35,545 nt of DNA from Patescibacteria group bacterium AH-259-L07 (GTDB lineage: Bacteria; Patescibacteriota; Patescibacteriia; UBA2591; UBA6264): contig JALLOP010000003.1 in assembly GCA_027718005.1 (NCBI GenBank), positions 1-35,545 of the forward strand, read 5' to 3'. Both the position numbers and the translations under genes were made by a program. The notes under the pieces were generated by a model. That model was not told the origin of the DNA, did no database searches, and saw nothing but the letters and a program-made list of their open reading frames with translations. Below, in pieces: positions 14,801-23,276 of this stretch (position 1 is its first letter; each line of letters starts with the position of its first letter).

Positions 14801-17800
14801 ATGTGATACCTGGGGGTATTGTACGCGTGAAAAAAATACATGGCGTTTTAGTGGTAATTCTTGCGATGAGCAGTATGCAACATGCAAGACCTATATACGC
14901 TCAAAAGATAAAAAGCAGGTTTCGTATATAGAAAGAACAGTTGATTTTGGTGAGTGTACTGAAGGCAGTGTTGGGTGTAAATGGTACTGTACTGATTGGG
15001 ACGAAGATAATGGGCGTTGGCAATGTGCTGAGCCGGGAAAGGCACAATGTATAATAACTTCGCCTGCGCCAAGCGGCGGACAAAATTGTGTTTGTGATGG
15101 GACTAACGGGTGTTCTTTTGGTTTTTGTACTGTTAGAGAGGGCGAGAAATCTTGTTTAGTTGATAGTCCTGGCAATGCAATATTTTTTAATACTAATGTT
15201 GAGCAGTGTTTACCCGAAGTTGAAGGATGTAATGAATATATTAGAACCGTAGATGCGCCGCCAGCCCCAGATGGCTCAATAGATGATGAAGCATATAACA
15301 TTAATGATATAATTTATTTAGCAAGCGCTCCCACGTGTCAAGCAAAATATGTAGGATGTCAAATCTATACCCCTTCTGATCAAGGAGTTGCGATTCCGGG
15401 AATTGTAAATGTAGATGATCGATGCGAGGCTCAATGTGTTGGGTATGAAACATTTCAACAAATGCCAACTCATTTTGATACAAATACGAGCTGGGTTAAT
15501 TTTATTCCCGAGACCGCGAAGATGTGTTCGGTTCCTGGATGTGAGGAATTTACTAATTTAGATACGGTGACGCAAGGAGGGGAAGGATTAGAGTATTATG
15601 CATATCTGCGGCACTGCGCCAAGCTTCCTGATGAGGCAGCAAGCTGCGCTAATTTTTATACATGGATTGGATCTGAAACTACGGGATACCAATTAAAACG
15701 GTATCAATTAAAAGCTGATAATAATAACGAGCCAGAAAGAGTTTCTGCTTATAGTGAGGCAAAGAATGTATGGGACAAATGTGAGGATGCGACTGATTCT
15801 TTTTTTAATCCACATTGTAAAGAATTTTATAACGAATCAGGCATATCATCGTATCGTTTATTTAGAAATACGATTAGCTGTTCAGAGGAGTGCTCTCCTT
15901 ATCGGAGAACTATTGATGGGTCTTCGCGTATGGCAATTCCAAATCAGGGAGAAGTATGTAGTTTAGCTGATGTTGGATGCTATGAATATAAAGGACCAAC
16001 TGCTAATAATATACGCATATTATTTACTGATGATTTTGAATCAGGAATAGTTACGCTATGGCAGGGTGGAGAAATTTCCTCAGAATCAGTCAATCCTCCT
16101 CCCAGTTCATCAATGGAAGTATCAGGGGGCGAGGCTTCAAAGAAAGTGGCTAGTTTGGTCGCGCAAAATAAATCATATTTCCTCTCTTTCTGGGTTAAAG
16201 GAATTAATAGTATTAGCGCTCGGTTTTCTTCACTATCTTCTCAACCAAGATCCGGGCTTGATGCAAGTGAATGGGAAGAAGTACAATTAGGCCCGTTTTA
16301 TTTTGATACGGCGCCTCAAACTAATGAAACACTGTTCATTACCGCTGCTGATATTTTCTATATTGACAATATTACGCTCAAAGAAATATCTGATGATGTA
16401 TATGCAATTAAGGATTCATGGTTTACGCCGCAAATTTGTGATCAAGATTTTCAAGACAATGATATCCTTGGCGCAAAGCTTGGGTGCCGTCTTTATACTG
16501 ATAAAGATAATGATCCACATTATTTAAAATCATTTACCCGTTTATGTAAAGATTCTGATGTCGGGTGTGAAGCATTAATTGATACACAAAATTATTCAGC
16601 TTCACGTACGGGCGGCACGTTTAATGATGACAATACTGATTCAAAAGATAATGTAACGGTTCCTGCTGATGAAGTAGTGTATCGTGTTAATGATAAAGAG
16701 TATTTTTGTCAGGCAAAAGATAAGGGGTGTGAGAAAATGGGGCTGCCTCAATTAAGGCAAGATAATACGGTAGAGCGCTATGATACGGTATATATAAAAA
16801 ATGATCCTGAGCTTTATACAAAAGAGCCACTGCTTTGCCAGATTGAAGATTTAGGGTGTGAGGCATATGAGGGCGAGGGCGGTAATAGATATTTTAAAGA
16901 TCCAGAGATTACTAATAAGCTGTGTGAGTATCGAGAAAATGTTTTGATAGGAGGAGAGGCTAAAGTTGGCTGGTTTAAGACTGACACTGATCAGCCATGT
17001 TATGATAATCCTGTTTATTATCAACCGGATAGTCTTACCTATGGTATTCGTTCAGCTTATAAAGTATGTGATGCCGGGGATAATATTGGCAACGCTTGTT
17101 TGAGTGATGCTGATTGTCAAGGAGAGACCTGTGTCAAGATCTATGATGGTTGGGTCGGGATTTGTCCGCGCAGTCAGAATAGTTGTACCGCGTTTTTTGA
17201 TCCAGGCTGGGCTGGCCGCAAAGGTACTAATATACAACAAGAGGGGGCAGAAGTTAGGAAACTTGAAACTGGTTTTAGGGAGGGAGATTTCCATATTGCC
17301 GTTCAAGCGGCTGCACCTGCGTTAGTATCATCATCATCATCATTTACACCTCTCCCCCAATATTATTATTATCTTAACAACGAGAGATTGGATAGAGGAG
17401 CAGAAGAATGTCAAGCGCAAGTTTCATTAAAACGAGGTTGTATCCTTTTCAACGATCCAAATATTTCTTCTTCATCATACAGTAGTTTGGCCACTTACAT
17501 AAAATCAGCTCAATCAGATGTTCCTGATGGGCCTGTAGTCCCTGTTGATTGTGAACCAACTCCTAAACCTGATTGTACTGATCCATTAAATGCAGAGCGT
17601 GAGTATTGTTTGTATTGTGATCCATATGGGCAGGAAAGAAATGATACGAATGCCATAATAAAGGTGCGCAGAGATCGGACTTGCGGTGAATGGTTGAGCT
17701 GTACTAGTTTTCATTTAGAGACTTCAGGGGGAACAACCCGTCAAGTTTGTGATGAAGTAAGTCGTTGTGATGAACTTGTTGGATCGGGAGAAGCCTCACG

Positions 17801-20150
17801 ATGTGCTAATTTTGTCGGACCACCCCCAGAAGTATTAACTGAAGAAGTGTATAAGAGCCGCGATATATCATTTTATGGCATGGATTACTCTGGCTATTCT
17901 TTACACAATATGTATCCAGTCGAAGAGTTAGTCCTTGCCGAAACGCAAGGAATTTATCGATTAACCTATGAAGGTACTGCTTCTGGAGTTGATGGAAAAG
18001 GAAATACGATTGAAAAAGCGTGCCGAATTTATCCAGAAAAGGATTCACCATTTAAGAAGAGCATAGGCCCGGGCGGTAATAATTATTATCCTGATGTTAC
18101 TGTTTGTGAAGATGAGAACGATCCGCAATGCCAATGCTCATATACCAAAGCAGAATATAGCGGCGCTGTTAAATATTATAATTCAGACAGCTCTGTACCG
18201 ATTGGGATTTGTATTGGCGGCAATGATAATGGCAAGGCATGTGTAACCAACAATGATTGCGATAAACAGAATTGTTCATTTAAGACAAAGCAGACACGGG
18301 CTGTTGGCGTAAGCGGATATTGTTTAGAGCCTGATGTGAGTAAAGAGCCAAGTCCTAATAAGCTAGATATTAATGTCTGTATTACCTGGTGGCCAGGACA
18401 GAGTTTAGGTGATCCAAGCGTAAATCAGCAGTTTAGAAGCGCAGGGTATGAGGCATCAGAAAACAGACAGTGGTATTGTCTAAATGAAATATTTGGACCT
18501 ACTGAGATTGTTTTTCAAGATACTAAGGCAGGAGGGTGTAGTAATAATTTTAATACTGAATGCGAGCTTATAACTTATTCGTTAGCAAACCTTTCTCCAC
18601 CCAATCCCGAAGTTCAATCAAAAGAAGTGGAAAAAATTAAAGTTAAACTCATAGTAGATGATGGAGCCGCAGATCAAGGTAAAAATTGTAGTAATGCAGA
18701 CTGGAGAGGTGATGTTGAATTAACGAGTGCTAATAATTGGACGCGCGGAAAACACAATGATGATGGTACGACTTCTGAGAGTAATACGTGGGATACTAGT
18801 TGTGTTGATGTTGGTGAAACAGCCGTAAAAGTAAGAGCCTGTTTTGGCAATACGTGTAATAATGGAGATGAGGATTTTTTAAATAGATTTGAATTTATAT
18901 TGTCTGACAAGTCTGGCGGTAAAGCAACGGTTGGGGTTAAGGATATAAGGATTTATCTTAAAACAGGGTGTGAATATATTGTTAATGTTGCTACGGACGG
19001 GAATATAACTACTGCATGGACTGATCGTTTATGGAGTGAGAGTAAGTATTATAAGGATAATGATGGCGCAGTAGAGTGCCGTCCCTATGGCACAGCTGAC
19101 ATTAGTGGCTCACCAGAAGAATTAGTTTTGGTAGGAGACGGCGAAGCATGTACATTAGGCCAGGCCAATGTTGCTTATAGTGAAGCAGGTCTACAAGATT
19201 TATTTGCTCGAATTGGTCAGAAAAAACAGTTTCTTTATAAGGTTCAAGATCAAACATGTGTAGGAGCACTTCAGGGGATGTGTACACTGGATTCGAGTAT
19301 ACCGTGTCATGAGAATGCCGATTGTGTTGATGAGGGATTCTGTATTGGACCGTTTCCACCTGATTTTGACAGCGCGTGTTCAAATACAGGAGATCGGTGC
19401 AATTCTGATAGTGACTGTTCCCAAAATTACGGGACGTGTAGTGGAGGGAATATAGGACATTGTTCTGTTACTACCGGTATAGAATGTAGGGAGCCTAATC
19501 CTGAAGAACTTACTCCTGATTGTCCACAAGGTGACGCTCTCATGAAGTATGTTGATGTAAATTTAGAGGTTAAAAATTGGGATATTACCAGCACTGCAGT
19601 ATCTCGCGCACCTCAGGTGGCTTCATTAGATTGTAGAACTAAGAGCACTTGTCTTGGTATAAATAAGGTTACGATTGGGAATTCTGACAGCGGAAATATT
19701 GATCGAGAAGAATCATATACTGCTAATTTAAAATTTTATGCATGGGCCAATGAGAACCATATGCCTATCAGAAATATTGCTATTGATTGGTTAGGCAATG
19801 GCGCAGAAGATATTTCTTATAAGGTAATGGCTAAAAATCATAGGCCATTTTGCGACGACAGGCCTACTCCTGGCGGAGATAGTTTTGGCGGCAGTGAGAA
19901 AGCTTGTGTTGAAGAGTATTGGGAATTTACACGTATTTTTAAATGCGTTGGTGATACGAGTGAAGGGTGGGGGGCATTTAAGAATGAAAATAGTATATGT
20001 GCTACGGCTTGCTGTTTTAAACCAACAGTGTATGTCAAAGATAATTGGGATTGGTGTAATGGCGAAGTATATGCTGGAGCGGATAGTAGATGTGTTAGTA
20101 TAAGTGGCGCGGGGACTTCGTACGATGGTGTAGTTATTGTGAGACCATGA
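11805..20150 (+). CDS. Giant secreted cysteine-rich surface protein
   Basis: A 2781-aa protein with a signal peptide (hydrophobic VSLITILMLVSLFLP, likely cut after VHA|Q). The GTG at 11805 has a GAGGG site 9 nt upstream; ATG 11826 is an alternative without SD. Order of parts: N-terminal globular region; coiled coil about 265-370 (LEDMGKELERIITILKLFEA onward); two jelly-roll carbohydrate-binding-like domains (about 762-945, starting NGSFENDVNDDNIPDGW; about 1405-1532, starting DDFESGIVTLW); and many short motifs of the form CxxxxxGCxxY (CSLADVGCYEY, CQIEDLGCEAY, CKDSDVGCEAL). C-terminal modules follow the pattern GxxCxxDxDCxxxxC (GNACLSDADC, GKACVTNNDC). It precedes virB6-like and fits a disulfide-stabilised fibre or adhesin of the secretion/pilus apparatus; the function is inferred. 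Confidence 0.85.
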   Translation: MFGNINFMSYSGFKKSVLVSLITILMLVSLFLPKTVHAQFLISDPAGLLRDIGEFAWKQAKDLAKAAWKHGGALAYKNTVNFYLGEMAKQSAEWVATGGKGKKPLFARDPAFWSKLGDQALGELIDQYSKGFTGRSLCDPFDPTIRFKMLVSMDPKYREIKFDEQLRCPVSKIKQRIKEASKKKLFEFDFDLRDGPVAGYKANMRIIIAGDSVLNKNYTGITNATHVCYSDPSLDLSQFPLGCLGIFGLGTVNKGVEKLIDITYKLEDMGKELERIITILKLFEADQTEIREKLDELNQQHIKAQEDIIAAENAGVPRDHLILFFLNKDKDRIRKQIDKLEKMRIDKAEQIEAVNDLIKLQRDLVDNIWAWELLDKNPDTPDIPGGPHTLSFWSHYTPICSALGDMREYMNNDGCFEISALAVGTNFAPLTIQEAYTNSLAYTKRANSYVRQLVDWANTLGDMIEDTKLSDDKVLETPDLDPLEDINRMYNPEGSDIGVLARIESDLLRKQTTEVEKSKFFQTLQGQMNSLTTQISDLVKTPSIYVSESASQAVEQGTAGPLQYTEVAAVDAIGIFTNTLINKLLKQIFETGFNPQLTPELAERTKPFLDDEGESGSPWSPSRQQSRALFADLATAQLKRGREITIYDEFNVCPKNPAYALPTNCLLEDKDGNTILRAVEEGLTIADVIEKGLGSGALVGRPNNNTGLLSLTNIKKLRRARIFPLGLEIAASKIYNGELGEDPEYTLEDIVNEFNQTNSLGTCTDFNGSFENDVNDDNIPDGWVLGGDVSLETSEVHSGSVALRLSGSGWTSKVRRTIPIKSNTVYTISTYAKAENNKQLFIGLYFYDKDGNQLLASGSADEINISGGFDWRKGCGASSCYATGSISLTNTYEQYAYSFRSLPDAASVELVPEGAALAGAQSGDVLIDDVQLTRGQTASEEYMEPSPFCHLVDSNWIFKNLTYQCETIGYSAIPLPGSTQRQETCVDLRDCINEDENGQCDTWGYCTREKNTWRFSGNSCDEQYATCKTYIRSKDKKQVSYIERTVDFGECTEGSVGCKWYCTDWDEDNGRWQCAEPGKAQCIITSPAPSGGQNCVCDGTNGCSFGFCTVREGEKSCLVDSPGNAIFFNTNVEQCLPEVEGCNEYIRTVDAPPAPDGSIDDEAYNINDIIYLASAPTCQAKYVGCQIYTPSDQGVAIPGIVNVDDRCEAQCVGYETFQQMPTHFDTNTSWVNFIPETAKMCSVPGCEEFTNLDTVTQGGEGLEYYAYLRHCAKLPDEAASCANFYTWIGSETTGYQLKRYQLKADNNNEPERVSAYSEAKNVWDKCEDATDSFFNPHCKEFYNESGISSYRLFRNTISCSEECSPYRRTIDGSSRMAIPNQGEVCSLADVGCYEYKGPTANNIRILFTDDFESGIVTLWQGGEISSESVNPPPSSSMEVSGGEASKKVASLVAQNKSYFLSFWVKGINSISARFSSLSSQPRSGLDASEWEEVQLGPFYFDTAPQTNETLFITAADIFYIDNITLKEISDDVYAIKDSWFTPQICDQDFQDNDILGAKLGCRLYTDKDNDPHYLKSFTRLCKDSDVGCEALIDTQNYSASRTGGTFNDDNTDSKDNVTVPADEVVYRVNDKEYFCQAKDKGCEKMGLPQLRQDNTVERYDTVYIKNDPELYTKEPLLCQIEDLGCEAYEGEGGNRYFKDPEITNKLCEYRENVLIGGEAKVGWFKTDTDQPCYDNPVYYQPDSLTYGIRSAYKVCDAGDNIGNACLSDADCQGETCVKIYDGWVGICPRSQNSCTAFFDPGWAGRKGTNIQQEGAEVRKLETGFREGDFHIAVQAAAPALVSSSSSFTPLPQYYYYLNNERLDRGAEECQAQVSLKRGCILFNDPNISSSSYSSLATYIKSAQSDVPDGPVVPVDCEPTPKPDCTDPLNAEREYCLYCDPYGQERNDTNAIIKVRRDRTCGEWLSCTSFHLETSGGTTRQVCDEVSRCDELVGSGEASRCANFVGPPPEVLTEEVYKSRDISFYGMDYSGYSLHNMYPVEELVLAETQGIYRLTYEGTASGVDGKGNTIEKACRIYPEKDSPFKKSIGPGGNNYYPDVTVCEDENDPQCQCSYTKAEYSGAVKYYNSDSSVPIGICIGGNDNGKACVTNNDCDKQNCSFKTKQTRAVGVSGYCLEPDVSKEPSPNKLDINVCITWWPGQSLGDPSVNQQFRSAGYEASENRQWYCLNEIFGPTEIVFQDTKAGGCSNNFNTECELITYSLANLSPPNPEVQSKEVEKIKVKLIVDDGAADQGKNCSNADWRGDVELTSANNWTRGKHNDDGTTSESNTWDTSCVDVGETAVKVRACFGNTCNNGDEDFLNRFEFILSDKSGGKATVGVKDIRIYLKTGCEYIVNVATDGNITTAWTDRLWSESKYYKDNDGAVECRPYGTADISGSPEELVLVGDGEACTLGQANVAYSEAGLQDLFARIGQKKQFLYKVQDQTCVGALQGMCTLDSSIPCHENADCVDEGFCIGPFPPDFDSACSNTGDRCNSDSDCSQNYGTCSGGNIGHCSVTTGIECREPNPEELTPDCPQGDALMKYVDVNLEVKNWDITSTAVSRAPQVASLDCRTKSTCLGINKVTIGNSDSGNIDREESYTANLKFYAWANENHMPIRNIAIDWLGNGAEDISYKVMAKNHRPFCDDRPTPGGDSFGGSEKACVEEYWEFTRIFKCVGDTSEGWGAFKNENSICATACCFKPTVYVKDNWDWCNGEVYAGADSRCVSISGAGTSYDGVVIVRP

Positions 20151-20155
20151 TAAAC

Positions 20156-20176
20156 GTAATGCGTAATGCGTAATTT
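20156..20176 (+). repeat. Short heptameric array before virB6-like
   Basis: GTAATGC twice and then GTAATTT, 7-nt period, in the 46-nt gap between the giant gene and virB6-like. Confidence 0.85.
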
Positions 20177-20196
20177 ATTTTGAGTTTTGAAAAATA

Positions 20197-23100
20197 ATGA
20201 GATTTAATTTATTTCAAAAATTTGGATTCCTCCCAAATCGGGGGTCGGACCCCCGATTTTGGGGATTGTGGAATGACACAAAAAAGTGGTTTGTTTTACT
20301 GCTGTTTTTTATTGTTATTGGTGGTGTTTTAATTCCTGAACAAGCACATGCTCAGCTTTTTGGTATATTTAAAGCAGTTAATGAGGGCGTAGCGTCTTTA
20401 TTCGCAAATATATTTCTTTTATTGGCAAATTTGGTTGGTCAGCTTTTATCAGTCGTGATTTATGTATTAGTCCAAGTGGTTCAATATAATGGTTTTATTA
20501 GTTCTCCGGCAGTTTCAAAAGGATGGATTATTATCCGCGACTTGTTTAACATGTTTTTTGTGGTGATTTTGCTGGTTATTGCGTTTTCTGCGGTGTTAAA
20601 AATAGAGAAGTATCCATATAAGCGCATGTTGTCAGCTTTTTTAATTGCGGCCGTATTGGTGAATTTTTCTAAATTAATTTCCGGGGTATTAATTGATTTT
20701 AGTCAAATTTTAATGTTGACGTTTGTGAATGCGTTTAAAGATGTGGCAGGGGGCAATTTTGTTGAAATGTTAGGACTTAAAGAAATAATGAGTTTGAGTG
20801 CGAATGTCGGCGCAGAAGTGATTACTCCATGGAAAACAGCGATTACCATTATGTTAGGTTTTATTATGGCGCTCGTTGCATTGGTGGTAATGATAGTGGT
20901 GACCCTTATATTTGTATTTCGCATTGTAGGACTTTGGTTTTTAGTGGTGTTGTCTCCCTTAGCATTTATGGCGATGGTTCTACCATCAACACAAAGTTAT
21001 GGCAGGCAGTGGTGGCAAAAATTTACCAATTATTTAATTGTTGGGCCGGTATTGGCATTTTTTATTTGGCTTTCATTAGCCGTTGTGCAGGAACCTGGCG
21101 GCAGACAACTTTTACCCGCAACTGAAAGCATCGGTGGTGAGTTTAGCGTAGGCGTGTCCCAAATTGGCCAGCCCCAATATATGCTTAATTTTATCATTGG
21201 TATTGCCATGCTGATCGCATCACTTATGGTGGCAAAACAATTAGGCGTTGCCGGCGCGGGTCTCGCAACCCAGGCAGTTGGCAAGCTTCAAGGAGTTGCT
21301 ACGGGTGCTATTAAACTGCCGTTTAAAGGCATGAAATTCGGCGCAAAAGAGATGGTCAAGACTGCAGAAGCAGGAATAGGGATTCCCTTGACAAAAGAAC
21401 GGTGGCAGCAAGCATGGCAGACACGGCGAACAAAAGTTAAGGAAAAAAGAGAGGAAAAGTGGGCCAGGAGAAGAATGCCAGGACTTCCTGCTGGATATGA
21501 GGAGTGGGGAGATGTAATGTCATTGAAAGGATTAGCTTCATTTCCAAAACATATTATACAGGGTTTTACTGGAAAAGCGCAAAGACTACGTAAGGACGCA
21601 GAAGGAAAAGAGGATGTATATGACAAGATTGGACAGGGAATAAAAGCAAAAAGTTCCCGAGAAGATCGTGATAAGCTAGATAAAGATATTGATGAGACAA
21701 CTCAGGATATAATTACGGCTAAAAGGGATAGCAAAGACTTTGGGGCCAGGGGCACAATGACGTTCTCTCATTTTGATGATTTTTCAAAAACCTTAATACA
21801 AGAGAGAGATCTCCTGCGTGAATCAAAAGAGGCTAAGGATCAAAAGCGAGCAAAGGAATTAGATGATTTAATTAAGAGTCTTAAGATTGGGAGGGGCAGG
21901 GCTAAAAAGGCAGGACAACGAGAAGTTGGAGCAAGTAATTTAATATCTGATAGAGATTTATATAAAAATGAAGCGTCGAAATGGTATACTAAACAAATGC
22001 AGACCAAAGAAAGCCACCTGAATAATTTAACTGAGAAAAAAAAGAATACTGAATTTAGCGAAGGCGATCAAAGCGAGATTAAGAAAAATTTACAAGTTCT
22101 ACAGGCAGAGATACAAGAATTTGATATTGATGATACTGCAAAAACAGGTCTTTTAGATAATGTTAATAGTGCATTAAAAAATGTGAGCGTTCCCTTAGAT
22201 GAGTTGACACCGGAGGCAAGAAAAGAAATGGCAGATGCTATGTGGGATGTACAGCAAAAAATACAACAATTAAGAGATGAGGAGGAAATAGGAATGCCAG
22301 AAGCAGAAACCCCGCTTGAGCAAATACAAGACAGTCATTTCCGATTATCAAAAGACGTAATCGCGGATGAAGATATGAAAAAATTAAAAGAAGATCAGGA
22401 GAAAAGGAGGCAGGAAATTCTTGGTTTACGCGCTCAAGCTGAGATGATTAGCCCGACTACTATGACTCCGGATCAGCGAGAAGCCATAAACCGAGGCACA
22501 TATCGAGAATATGAAAAATTGAAAGGAATAGATAGTGCCCCAGAGTTAATGACATTATACGCTCGTGCAGAAAAAGAAAAAAATGCCAATCTTGCCCGAG
22601 CAGTAATTACAAAATTAAATGATCAATTTGACATTAATGAGCTTTTAGAAGTATATGATTTAGAACAGGGTTGGAAAGGTATGGCTGACTTAGCAGATAG
22701 ATTGAAAGAAAACTTTGATATTCCTGAACAGCAAGCATATTCATTTATGAATGATATCGGGGCGACAAATAAACTAAGAGGCAATTTTAAGTTTGTAATG
22801 CCCTTTAAGAAAGATCAAAAAACTGGCAGATTAGAGAAAGTTACCCAGAAGCAGCACGAAGAGTTTGCATATATTGAATCGGGAAAGATTGCTGCTCAGC
22901 AATTGTGGGGTAGAGGAAGTTGGGGAGGAGTATTTGCCAAGCATAAAGATCCAGTCACCGGTCAGCGCGTGCCCATTTATGATGATCTGGTTGGAAAAAT
23001 GTTTAAAAGAGCAATGGGGACAATCGAGTATGAAGGAGTTCATAGAAATAGATTGCTGCCCGAGATTACCGCGGGTTTATCTCATCCCAATGTTATGGGA

Positions 23101-23244
23101 GGACTGAAAGGGCTGCGCCCAGGGCTTGCTCCGGCTGATAGACAAAGACTTGATAATATTCTCTCATGGCTCGAGGGCCAGCAAGGGAGTTATTGGGGAA
23201 GAGAAGGCGGCGAAAAGATAGAACCGGTAATGAGTAGCGAGTAA
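20197..23244 (+). CDS. VirB6/TrbL-like polytopic membrane protein with long cytoplasmic tail
   Basis: A 1015-aa protein. An N-terminal hydrophobic segment ends with the signal-like site EQAHA|Q (about residue 50). Several membrane segments follow to about residue 360, including the block KGWIIIRDLFNMFFVVILL and then NFSKLISGVLIDFSQ, typical of the VirB6-like proteins of Patescibacteria. The remaining 650 or so residues are hydrophilic, highly charged and coiled-coil rich (KREEKWARRRMPGLP, QKRAKELDDLIKSLK). VirB6 forms the inner-membrane channel of type IV secretion systems; the long tail is lineage-specific and may bind the neighbouring cytoplasmic proteins. A palindromic element codes for about residues 12-25 (PNRGSDPRFW), ahead of the first hydrophobic segment. 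No SD precedes ATG 20197. Confidence 0.85.
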   Translation: MRFNLFQKFGFLPNRGSDPRFWGLWNDTKKWFVLLLFFIVIGGVLIPEQAHAQLFGIFKAVNEGVASLFANIFLLLANLVGQLLSVVIYVLVQVVQYNGFISSPAVSKGWIIIRDLFNMFFVVILLVIAFSAVLKIEKYPYKRMLSAFLIAAVLVNFSKLISGVLIDFSQILMLTFVNAFKDVAGGNFVEMLGLKEIMSLSANVGAEVITPWKTAITIMLGFIMALVALVVMIVVTLIFVFRIVGLWFLVVLSPLAFMAMVLPSTQSYGRQWWQKFTNYLIVGPVLAFFIWLSLAVVQEPGGRQLLPATESIGGEFSVGVSQIGQPQYMLNFIIGIAMLIASLMVAKQLGVAGAGLATQAVGKLQGVATGAIKLPFKGMKFGAKEMVKTAEAGIGIPLTKERWQQAWQTRRTKVKEKREEKWARRRMPGLPAGYEEWGDVMSLKGLASFPKHIIQGFTGKAQRLRKDAEGKEDVYDKIGQGIKAKSSREDRDKLDKDIDETTQDIITAKRDSKDFGARGTMTFSHFDDFSKTLIQERDLLRESKEAKDQKRAKELDDLIKSLKIGRGRAKKAGQREVGASNLISDRDLYKNEASKWYTKQMQTKESHLNNLTEKKKNTEFSEGDQSEIKKNLQVLQAEIQEFDIDDTAKTGLLDNVNSALKNVSVPLDELTPEARKEMADAMWDVQQKIQQLRDEEEIGMPEAETPLEQIQDSHFRLSKDVIADEDMKKLKEDQEKRRQEILGLRAQAEMISPTTMTPDQREAINRGTYREYEKLKGIDSAPELMTLYARAEKEKNANLARAVITKLNDQFDINELLEVYDLEQGWKGMADLADRLKENFDIPEQQAYSFMNDIGATNKLRGNFKFVMPFKKDQKTGRLEKVTQKQHEEFAYIESGKIAAQQLWGRGSWGGVFAKHKDPVTGQRVPIYDDLVGKMFKRAMGTIEYEGVHRNRLLPEITAGLSHPNVMGGLKGLRPGLAPADRQRLDNILSWLEGQQGSYWGREGGEKIEPVMSSE
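20232..20263 (+). repeat. Palindromic element inside the virB6-like gene
   Basis: A 15-bp stem CCCAAATCGGGGGTC and its complement with one bulged T, followed by GGAATGACACAAAAAAG, a variant of the tail behind other copies. It is in frame near the N-terminus. Confidence 0.8.
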
Positions 23245-23276
23245 AAGAAAATAAAAAATAGTGATTTACTAAAATT

